DNA from: Acidobacteriota bacterium
GTDB lineage: Bacteria; Acidobacteriota; Terriglobia; Terriglobales; Acidobacteriaceae
NCBI GenBank assembly: GCA_019510535.1
Contig: JAEKKE010000044.1
Coordinates: 1 to 13,011, forward strand
Length of the DNA stretch: 13,011 nt
Direction of reading: 5' to 3'
Positions 6,814 through 13,011 of the stretch are shown here, in pieces. The position numbers and the translations under genes were made by a program. Within the stretch, counting starts at the first letter, position 1. Every line of letters starts with the position of its first letter. A model generated the notes under the pieces. It did not search any database and was not told the DNA's origin. It worked only from the letters and a program-made list of their open reading frames with translations.

Positions 6814-8289
6814 ATGAAGGTGCTTACAGGCGAACTTGACGCCCAAAAGGGCAACGTTGTGCGCCCTAAGAAGCTGGGCGTGTTGCGTCAGGACCAGTAC
6901 GCGTTCGACTCCTACCGCGTTATCGACACCGTCATCATGGGCAACAAGGCCCTCTGGTCTGCTCTGGAAGAGCGTGACCACCTGTATGAGAAGGCGGAGC
7001 TGACGGACGACGACGGCATCCGCCTGGGTGAGCTGGAAGGCGTGATCGGCGAAGAAGACGGTTACGAGGCCGAGTCGAATGCGGCGGTGCTGCTGCAGGG
7101 TCTGGATATCGCAGACGACCTGCATGAGCGCAAGATGGGCGAGCTGCAGGGCGGCCAGAAGGTCCGCGTGCTGCTGGCGCAGGCGCTCTTCGGCAATCCG
7201 CAGGCGCTGCTGCTGGACGAGCCTACGAACTATCTCGATCTTGAGTCCATCCACTGGCTGCAGGACTTCCTGGTCCGCTTCGATGGCACGCTGATCACCA
7301 TCTCGCACGACCGCCACTTTCTGAATTCGGTCTGCACCCACATCGCCGATATCGACTATCAGACGATCATCACCTACACCGGCGGCTACGACGAGATGGT
7401 GCTGCAGAAGACGCAGGTCCGCCAGCGTATCGAATCGCAGAACGAGCAGCGCGAGAAGAAGATCGCTCAGTTGAATGACTTCATCGCCCGCTTCTCGGCC
7501 GGCACGCGTTCGTCCCAGGTAAACTCACGTAAGAAAGAAGTTGAGCGCCTTCAGACCACGGACCTCGCTCGGTCGAACATTCAACGCCCGTATATCCGTT
7601 TCGATCAGCTTCGTCCTTCGGGCAAGCACATTCTGGAGATCGAGCACGTCTCGAAGTCGTACGACCAGCCAGTCTTCAAGAACTTCAGCTCCGCGGTCAT
7701 GCGCGGCGACAAGGTTGTGCTGATCGGCCGTAACGGAACCGGCAAGACGACGATGCTGAAGTCGCTGCTCGCCGGCATGCCGGAGACCGACGATAAGGAA
7801 TTCACCCGCGACGGCGGAACCGTGAAGTGGGGGCATGAGGCCAACATCGGCTACTTCGCCCAGGATCACACCGGCACCGTGACCAAAGGCATGACGGTCG
7901 CCGACTGGCTGCACCAGTTCGATGAGAAGGCTACGGAAGAAGACATCCGCGGCATTCTGGGGCAGATGCTCTTCCGCGGTGAAGAGGGCCTGAAGAAGAC
8001 TGAGGCTTTGTCAGGCGGCGAGCAGGCTCGCCTGATCTTCTGCAAGCTGATGCTGCAGAAGCCCAACATCCTGATCTTTGACGAGCCCACCAACCACCTT
8101 GACCTGGAATCGATCAACGCCTTGAACCAGGCGCTGCAGAAGTATGAGGGGACAGTCCTTCTGGTGACTCACGATGAGGATCTGATCGACGAGGTCGCAA
8201 CCCGTATCTGGCACTTCCAGGACGGCAAGGTCGAAGACTTCAAAGGACCGTACGCCGAGTACCAGCAGGTTCTGTCCGCCGCAAAGTAA
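6814..8289 (+). CDS. ybiT: ABC-F family ATPase, YbiT type, missing its 5' end
   Basis: ABC-F proteins are soluble twin-ATPase factors that act on the ribosome. From the first available ATG (6814) the 491 residues show signature LQGGQ at 111-115, Walker B LLLDEP with D135/E136 and switch His165. A charged inter-domain linker is followed by the second domain: Walker A GRNGTGKT at 305-312, LSGGEQ at 399-404, DEPTNHLD at 423-430 and switch His453. The RQDQYAF and VIDTVIMGNK stretches match the YbiT subgroup. Family-like sequence actually starts earlier in the same frame, near 6742 (VSTTFISGRRYGLTGPNGAGKST), so the first Walker A is encoded upstream of the first ATG. The frame closes at TAA 6733-6735 with no ATG, GTG or TTG in between. 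About 20 N-terminal residues, including the start codon, are missing and are replaced by repeat/hairpin sequence. Starting at 6814 would give a protein without the first Walker A, so the gene is probably non-functional, or the assembly lacks a short segment. Confidence 0.85.
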   Translation: MKVLTGELDAQKGNVVRPKKLGVLRQDQYAFDSYRVIDTVIMGNKALWSALEERDHLYEKAELTDDDGIRLGELEGVIGEEDGYEAESNAAVLLQGLDIADDLHERKMGELQGGQKVRVLLAQALFGNPQALLLDEPTNYLDLESIHWLQDFLVRFDGTLITISHDRHFLNSVCTHIADIDYQTIITYTGGYDEMVLQKTQVRQRIESQNEQREKKIAQLNDFIARFSAGTRSSQVNSRKKEVERLQTTDLARSNIQRPYIRFDQLRPSGKHILEIEHVSKSYDQPVFKNFSSAVMRGDKVVLIGRNGTGKTTMLKSLLAGMPETDDKEFTRDGGTVKWGHEANIGYFAQDHTGTVTKGMTVADWLHQFDEKATEEDIRGILGQMLFRGEEGLKKTEALSGGEQARLIFCKLMLQKPNILIFDEPTNHLDLESINALNQALQKYEGTVLLVTHDEDLIDEVATRIWHFQDGKVEDFKGPYAEYQQVLSAAK

Positions 8290-8296
8290 CTTCCCG

Positions 8297-8382
8297 CAAA
8301 TCTTCACCGTTTGTATGGCTCTGGGACACGCCCTGGCATGCGGACGGTGAAGTTTGTACGTAAGAATCCTTGTGATTCTTTT
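8297..8382 (+). terminator. Two hairpins after the ABC-F gene, possible terminator region
   Basis: The first hairpin pairs CAAATCTTCACCGT (8297-8310) with ACGGTGAAGTTTG (8344-8356) with one bulge and a long internal loop. The second pairs AAGAATC (8362-8368) with GATTCTT (8374-8380) and is followed by further T residues. The second has the outline of a weak intrinsic terminator. Both lie between the ABC-F stop codon and the -35 box for the next gene. Confidence 0.4.
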
Positions 8383-8384
8383 AC

Positions 8385-8415
8385 TTGACAACCCGTCTGC
8401 GGTCACTGACCGTAG
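8385..8415 (+). promoter_or_regulatory. Candidate promoter and overlapping palindromic operator of the second receptor gene
   Basis: A perfect TTGACA at 8385-8390 is followed by the palindrome CTGCGGTCA-C-TGACCGTAG (8397-8415, one mismatch), which covers the place where a -10 box would be. No good -10 box is visible at the standard distance; the closest AT-containing run is TAGAAC, too far away. This would suit an activator-dependent or repressed promoter. Transcription from here would give a leader of about 130 bases, which also contains the small palindrome ACCTG-AAA-CAGGT (8423-8435). Confidence 0.35.
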
Positions 8416-8550
8416 AACTAACACCTGAAACAGGTTTTCGGGCGCAGCTGTGCCCAAACGAGCGCGCCACGAGTTCCCGGGATTTCTTGACCGATAGAAC
8501 CGCTTCGAAACCTTTGATTTTTGTTTCGCCCTTTTGAGGAGTGACGTTTC

Positions 8551-11500
8551 ATGAAGATTGCAAAGATCTGTAGCACCCGTGTATTCACGGCTGTGCTGAC
8601 TGCCGGTATGTTGGCTGTTCCGGCATATGTAGCCACGCCGCGCGCTCTGGCACAAACCGCCGCGACTGGTACTATCTCCGGAACCATTACGGACGCCTCC
8701 GGCGCCGCAGTTCCGAATACTACCGTCGTCATCACGAACACCGACACGGGCGCAAGCCGTACGGTGACCACCAACAACGACGGCGACTATAGCACGACCT
8801 TCCTGCAGCCTGGCCATTATGAAGTTGTGGCCGGTGGCACCGGCAACTTCGGTAAGGTCACTCGCAAGAACCTTGTACTGACCGTAGGTCAGACTCTGAG
8901 CGTGGATGAAAAGCTCCCCGCCGCCTCGGTCGCGCAGGACGTTACTGTCTCCGACGTTTCCCCTCTGATCGACAGTGAAAAGACTGAGATCTCGCAGACG
9001 GTAGATCAGCAGCTTGTCTCGAATCTGCCGGTAAACGGTCGCCGCTGGGATAACTTCGTGCTGCTCACCACCAACGTGGTGCCGGACGGCAACAGCGGCC
9101 TGATCTCGTACCGCGGTATCTCCGGTCTGTACAACACGAACCTGGTCGACGGCGCCAACAACCAGCAGGCATTCTTCTCGGAAGCCCGCGGCCGCGCGAT
9201 CGGTTCTCCGTATGTCTTCTCGCAGGATTCCATCAAGGAGTTCGCGTCCTCCGCTTCCGGTTACTCTGCCGAGTTCGGTCAGGCAGCCGGTGGACAGGTC
9301 AACGCCATCACCAAGAACGGTACCAATCTGATTCATGGCGACCTGTTCTACTACCTGCGCTATCCGACTCTGAACGCGCTTGACCCCTTCGCGAAGTTCA
9401 CGGGACGCACCAGCAATCAGCCCTTCCTGCTGACGCCGACGGTTCGTCAGCAGCAACAGTTCGGTGGCTCTGTCGGCGGTCCCATCATCAAGGACAAGCT
9501 CTTCTACTTCTTCACCTATGACGGATTCCGCAAGGTGAACCCGCTGCTTTACACCAGCTCGATCTCGGCGTCGTCCCTGGCGGGCTATCAGTGCCCCGCT
9601 GGGGTCAGCCCGACCCAGTGCGACGCGGCCAAAGCATACATCCTCAGCGGTCAGACCGCTGTTTCGCGTAACGTCACGCAGGATATCTTCTTCCCGCGCC
9701 TTGACTACCAGCTCAACAGCAAGAACCACATCTCGGTGAACTTCAACTGGCAGAACTACAAGCAGCCGAATGGCTATACGACCTCTGCTACCGCCAACAA
9801 CAGCTCGGCCACGACGAACGGGCGCGCGGACTTTCACGAGCGCTTCCTGGTAGCCAATTGGGAGAGCGTTGTCTCCTCCAAGTCCGCGAACACGGTGCGC
9901 TTCCAGTGGTCGCGCGATCTTGAGACGACCGGAGCGAACGCACCTGGACCGAGCGTAACCATTAGCGGTTTGTTCGCCTACGGTATGCCGAACGCTCTGC
10001 CTCGCGGAGCCTTCCCGGATGAGCATCGTTGGCAGTTTGCCGATATCTTCTCGACCGTGCACGGCAAGCACTCGCTGAAGTTCGGTGCGGATATCAACCT
10101 GATCCACGAGCAGCTCTCGAACCTCTTCCAGGGCGGCGGTATCTACAGTTACTCCCAGGCAACTCCTCTGCTCTCGTTCCAGTCCTGGGTACAGGATGTC
10201 TATGGCGCGAACGGTGGACGTCACTACAACACCTTTACCCAGGTGAACGACCCCATCACCCACGTGGGCGCCGATGATTTCTGGAACAAGAACATCGCCG
10301 GCTTTGCCGAAGATGCCTGGAAGCTCCGCAACGACTTTACGCTGACCGTGGGCGTTCGTTACGACGTGCAGTTGATTCCCGCGCCTCCCCGTCCCTACAC
10401 CAACAGCTACAACGGTGTTCCCAGTCCGCTTGGCAACTACTACACCAACACGATCAAGAACAACATGAAGATGGTGCAGCCGCGTATCGGTTTCGCGTGG
10501 TCACCGGTTGACGGCATGGTGGTTCGTGGCGGTTACGGTATGTTCTACGGCCTGACCTCCGGATCGACGCTGTATTGCACCCGCGTGGAAAACGGCGTCT
10601 TCCAGCAGCAGTACACGGTAGGCCCGGGGGCTGCCGGAGCGCCACAGAACATGGGTGTTCTGTTCACGCCTCCCGGACCGGCTCTGGCTGCTCCCTTCGC
10701 CGGTGCTGTGACTCCGACTGTACAGAACACGGGCGCCGGTGCAATTCCTCTCTCGTTCCGCGGTCAGGACCCGAACTTCACCAATCCCTATACCCACTCC
10801 GTCGATCTGGCAGTGGAACAGCGTCTGCCTGGTAACGTGAGCTTCACGATCTCGTACATCGGTACGCGCGGTATGCGTCTGCCGTACTTCATCGATGCCA
10901 ACCTGCCACGTACAGCCTCCTCGAAGACCTGGGATATCATCAGCTCCACCGGGGTTACCCAGTCAACGATCAAGGTGCCCTTCTACTCGGGTACGCGTCC
11001 GTCGCCGAATGACGGCATCATCCTGGTAGGCTTCAGCGGTATCAATTCTTGGTATCACTCCGGAGCCTTCTCCATCCGTAAGCCCTTCAGCCACGGTGTC
11101 GAGCTACTCGCCAACTACACCTGGGCGAAGGCCATCGACGGCTCGCAGGTCTCCGGTCAGAACGGTACCTTCAACGGAACGAACGCAATCTCCGATCCGT
11201 TCAACCTGAAGAACCCCGGAACTCTGAATGAGTACGGACGTTCGGATCTCGATATGCGCGGACGCTTCGTCGGCAGCATCGTCTACGCTCCGACCTTCGG
11301 CCTCTCCAACTCCATCCTGCGCTACGCGGCGAACGGCTGGACGGTCTCCGGAACGGCGACCGAGCAGACCGGTCTCCCACTGACGCAGTTCGTGTCGAAC
11401 TTCCTTTCCGCTGCCAATGGTGGCGGTATCGACGGTGGTGTGACGGGAGGCGTGGTCAGTCTCTTCGCTTCCAGCACCGGCGGTCGTGCACCGCAGTACA

Positions 11501-11832
11501 GCCGCAACAATATCCCCGGACCCGGTATCCGCAACGTAGACGCTCGTGTCTCGCGTTCGTTCCCCATCCACGAGAACGTCAAGTTCGAAGTCTTCGCAGA
11601 GGTCTTCAACCTGGCGAACCGCCGTCACATCATCGCGCAGAGCACCAATGCATTCTCGGTTCTGCCAACCTTCAATACGGCGTCTGCTCCGTCACAGGCT
11701 GGTGCATGTCTCGGCCACTCGAACTCGTGCATCGCTCCGTTCACGGCAACCCCCTTCGGTGCGCCCACCGCGACCAGCTCGGTTCTCTTTGGACCGCGCC
11801 AGGTTCAGGTGGCCGCCAAGCTGTGGTTCTAA
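8551..11832 (+). CDS. Second Oar-like TonB-dependent receptor with carboxypeptidase-regulatory-like domain
   Basis: The 1093-residue outer-membrane protein has a long signal peptide ending ALA at residues 32-34. A CarboxypepD_reg-like domain runs from about 40 to 120 (TISGTITDASGAAVPNTTV, NNDGDYSTTFLQPGHYEVV). The plug-like region is at about 135-260 (QQLVSNLPVNGRRWDNFVLL, YSAEFGQAAGGQVNAITKNG). A long beta-barrel follows and ends AAKLWF with a terminal Phe. The start is supported by GAGGAG at 8536-8541, nine bases before ATG. It belongs to the same family as the receptor at 2865-6404, but the two are clearly diverged throughout, so this is not a recent tandem duplication. There is no SusD partner, sigma factor or anti-sigma gene beside it, and the ligand cannot be predicted. 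A strong terminator follows directly, indicating a single-gene transcript. Confidence 0.92.
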   Translation: MKIAKICSTRVFTAVLTAGMLAVPAYVATPRALAQTAATGTISGTITDASGAAVPNTTVVITNTDTGASRTVTTNNDGDYSTTFLQPGHYEVVAGGTGNFGKVTRKNLVLTVGQTLSVDEKLPAASVAQDVTVSDVSPLIDSEKTEISQTVDQQLVSNLPVNGRRWDNFVLLTTNVVPDGNSGLISYRGISGLYNTNLVDGANNQQAFFSEARGRAIGSPYVFSQDSIKEFASSASGYSAEFGQAAGGQVNAITKNGTNLIHGDLFYYLRYPTLNALDPFAKFTGRTSNQPFLLTPTVRQQQQFGGSVGGPIIKDKLFYFFTYDGFRKVNPLLYTSSISASSLAGYQCPAGVSPTQCDAAKAYILSGQTAVSRNVTQDIFFPRLDYQLNSKNHISVNFNWQNYKQPNGYTTSATANNSSATTNGRADFHERFLVANWESVVSSKSANTVRFQWSRDLETTGANAPGPSVTISGLFAYGMPNALPRGAFPDEHRWQFADIFSTVHGKHSLKFGADINLIHEQLSNLFQGGGIYSYSQATPLLSFQSWVQDVYGANGGRHYNTFTQVNDPITHVGADDFWNKNIAGFAEDAWKLRNDFTLTVGVRYDVQLIPAPPRPYTNSYNGVPSPLGNYYTNTIKNNMKMVQPRIGFAWSPVDGMVVRGGYGMFYGLTSGSTLYCTRVENGVFQQQYTVGPGAAGAPQNMGVLFTPPGPALAAPFAGAVTPTVQNTGAGAIPLSFRGQDPNFTNPYTHSVDLAVEQRLPGNVSFTISYIGTRGMRLPYFIDANLPRTASSKTWDIISSTGVTQSTIKVPFYSGTRPSPNDGIILVGFSGINSWYHSGAFSIRKPFSHGVELLANYTWAKAIDGSQVSGQNGTFNGTNAISDPFNLKNPGTLNEYGRSDLDMRGRFVGSIVYAPTFGLSNSILRYAANGWTVSGTATEQTGLPLTQFVSNFLSAANGGGIDGGVTGGVVSLFASSTGGRAPQYSRNNIPGPGIRNVDARVSRSFPIHENVKFEVFAEVFNLANRRHIIAQSTNAFSVLPTFNTASAPSQAGACLGHSNSCIAPFTATPFGAPTATSSVLFGPRQVQVAAKLWF

Positions 11833-11849
11833 CAAAAAAGACGAACAAC

Positions 11850-11880
11850 AAAGCCCCAGCTTCGGCTGGGGCTTTTCTTT
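11850..11880 (+). terminator. Strong Rho-independent terminator of the second receptor gene
   Basis: AAAGCCCCAGC (11850-11860) and GCTGGGGCTTT (11865-11875) form a perfect 11-base-pair stem closed by a stable TTCG tetraloop. It is followed by a T-rich tail (TTTTCTTTT). It lies 18 bases after the stop codon and is the best terminator in the window. Confidence 0.92.
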
Positions 11881-11907
11881 TACCTGGGCATAGCGATTTT
11901 CACGGAG

Positions 11908-11986
11908 CCCATACATCCGGTGCTTCACATCGGGGTCCCCGGCCAGCTTCGCTGGCTGGGGTGAATGGGCGCAGCAGATGTGGGAT
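11908..11986. repeat. CCCATAC palindromic module interrupted by a GGGGTCCCC module (nested repeat)
   Basis: The element opens with CCCATACATCCGGTG and TTCACATC like the module at 2640-2690, and closes with GCGCAGCAGATGTGGGAT, the same right arm. Between these halves lies a full copy of the other module, CGGGGTCCCC, GGCCAGC-TTC-GCTGGC and TGGGGTG (about 11931-11963), plus a few bases. The palindrome is thus split where its loop-side arm should be, as expected if one module inserted into, or recombined with, the other. Confidence 0.7.
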
Positions 11987-12062
11987 GATCTCAAGCTCGA
12001 TCCGTCTTTTGTCGAAAGGTGAAGGAGCCACAAATTTCAATTGAGGCTGATTTCTTCCACTT

Positions 12063-12147
12063 GTCATCCTGAGCGTCAGCGAAGGACCTGCTGTTACCCA
12101 ATCCCTTACGCTTCGCGTAAGGGATTGTTATTCGCGCACCGCGCGAA
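12063..12147. repeat. Dispersed GTCATCCTGAGCG repeat followed by two hairpins
   Basis: The repeat starting GTCATCCTGAGCGTCAGCGA (12063) matches the copy at 2461 almost base for base for about 30 bases. It is followed by a perfect 12-base-pair hairpin, AATCCCTTACGC (12100-12111) with GCGTAAGGGATT (12115-12126) around TTC, and then TTCGCGC-ACC-GCGCGAA (12131-12147). The latter matches the GCGC hairpin type near 277. The 12-base-pair hairpin could also terminate transcripts from either side. The gap from 11880 to 12209 otherwise holds no gene. Confidence 0.7.
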
Positions 12148-12209
12148 CCGTCTTTCATTTGTCATACTCAACAAATAGTTCCGGGCTACTCTCAACTCTG
12201 TCGACATCT

Positions 12210-13011
12210 ATGCTCTCGCGCCGCTCCGTTCTCCGTCTCCTCGCCGCCTCAGCCGTCTCCCCATCTGCCTTGGCGCAAAGCCCCGCAGTGTTCTCTCCAA
12301 AGCGGCCGGGTGAACTCGACATCCACCACATCGACACCGGCCGAGGCAACAGCACCCTCATCGTCGGACCGGATGGACGCTCGTTTCTGATCGATGCAGG
12401 TTCCTCGACCAGCTCTCTGGAGACATCCTCTCCCCCTAGACCCAACGGCACCCGTCGCCCCGGACAATGGATCGCTGAGTACGCCCGCCGCAATGGCGTC
12501 AGCCGTATCGATTACTCCCTGGCCACCCACATCCACCCCGACCACGTCGGGGATCTCGAAGCAAACTGCCCAGCCTCTCCCGATGGCAGCTACAAACTCA
12601 CCGGCCTCAGCGATGTCGATGCACTGCTCCCGATCGAGACCCACATCGACCGCGCCTATCCCAACTTCGGCGACGCCAAACCTCTGGATGCCCCCTTCGC
12701 GGCCAACTATCTCGCCTATCTCCAGTCACGTGTAAAGAGCAACAAGAAGGTCGAAGCCGCAACCATTGGCTCGAACCATCAGATCGTTCTCAATGGGACG
12801 GAGATCCGTATCCTCTCCGCCAACGGCCGCATCTGGACGGGCCAGGGAGAGACATCCCGCAGCGTAATACCGACAGACGCACTGAGCGCAGAAGAACAAC
12901 CCAACGAGAACTTCTACTCCAGCTCGTTGCGCATGACCTTCGGCAATTTCAGCTACTACACCGGCGGAGACCTCTACTGCGACACCCACGACGGCCGCGT
13001 ACCCTGGCTCG
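12210..13011 (+). CDS. Exported metallo-beta-lactamase-fold hydrolase, ComEC/Rec2-like (3' end outside window)
   Basis: The frame is open from ATG 12210 to the window edge (267 complete codons). The N-terminus MLSRRSVLRLLAASAVSPSALA is a signal peptide with a twin-arginine-like start (SRRSVLRLL) and a likely cut before Gln23. The mature part starts with LDIHHIDTGRGNSTLIVGPDG, leading to FLIDAGSS, the typical first strands of an MBL fold. The metal-binding motif HIHPDH (HxHxDH) follows at residues 107-112, and a later FSYYTGGDLYCD places a likely metal-ligand Asp at about residue 254. This resembles the ComEC/Rec2-type MBL branch, here without membrane helices so far, and predicts a periplasmic or extracellular zinc hydrolase, perhaps a phosphodiesterase or nuclease. 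The substrate is unknown. No strong Shine-Dalgarno precedes the ATG; the start is chosen because it gives the export signal. It is preceded by repeats, so it probably has its own promoter. Confidence 0.85.
   Translation, partial: MLSRRSVLRLLAASAVSPSALAQSPAVFSPKRPGELDIHHIDTGRGNSTLIVGPDGRSFLIDAGSSTSSLETSSPPRPNGTRRPGQWIAEYARRNGVSRIDYSLATHIHPDHVGDLEANCPASPDGSYKLTGLSDVDALLPIETHIDRAYPNFGDAKPLDAPFAANYLAYLQSRVKSNKKVEAATIGSNHQIVLNGTEIRILSANGRIWTGQGETSRSVIPTDALSAEEQPNENFYSSSLRMTFGNFSYYTGGDLYCDTHDGRVPWL

Noticed and set aside
8011..10263. A 750-residue open frame on the - strand.
   Set aside because: It lies opposite the ABC-F gene end and the second receptor gene, which have clear family motifs. The antisense translation is Arg/Val-rich without recognisable motifs and is a shadow of codon bias.
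234..12147. CRISPR array.
   Set aside because: The repeats are dispersed over several gaps, irregularly spaced and variable in sequence, with no spacers of constant length and no cas genes.
1..13011. tRNA, rRNA or prophage/integrase genes.
   Set aside because: No cloverleaf with a TTCGANNC arm in a proper context, no rRNA-like stretch and no integrase or phage protein was recognised.

Overview
This 13 kb window looks like chromosome of an Acidobacteriota species, probably class Terriglobia (the Terriglobus/Granulicella/Edaphobacter group). Three things suggest this: two very large Oar-like TonB-dependent receptors that each begin with a carboxypeptidase-regulatory-like domain and have no SusD partner; a site-2 protease (M50) next to trpS; and gene gaps packed with short GC-rich palindromic repeats. 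This placement is inferred from gene content and style. No database search was possible.

All recognised genes lie on the + strand. From left to right: the tail of a probable acyltransferase (3-224); a palindrome-rich gap; an M50 site-2 protease whose two motif-bearing halves are in different frames (411-1050); a compact inverted-repeat element (1049-1176); an intact tryptophanyl-tRNA synthetase gene, trpS (1200-2291), with its own terminator; a 573-base gap of mosaic repeats ending in a promoter and a perfect inverted repeat; a 1179-residue TonB-dependent receptor (2865-6404); a 409-base repeat gap; a YbiT-type ABC-F ATPase gene that has lost its 5' end (coding sequence from about 6742, first start codon 6814, stop 8289); a 261-base regulatory gap; a second receptor of 1093 residues (8551-11832) with a strong terminator; a 377-base repeat gap; and the first 267 codons of an exported metallo-beta-lactamase-fold hydrolase (12210 to the window end).

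The genes do not form one pathway. trpS and the ABC-F protein belong to translation, and the two receptors are outer-membrane uptake or export-related proteins. The protease would be an inner-membrane enzyme, and the last gene encodes an exported hydrolase. Nearly every gene is separated by repeat modules or hairpins, so most are probably transcribed singly.

The most unusual aspects are: (i) a modular, mosaic family of palindromic repeats whose stems differ between copies yet still pair, including one module nested inside another; (ii) three genes that look damaged by short deletions or truncation, two of which are normally conserved housekeeping-type genes; and (iii) palindromic candidate operators directly at the promoters of both receptor genes. 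I did not find a convincing new defence, biosynthetic or mobile gene system.
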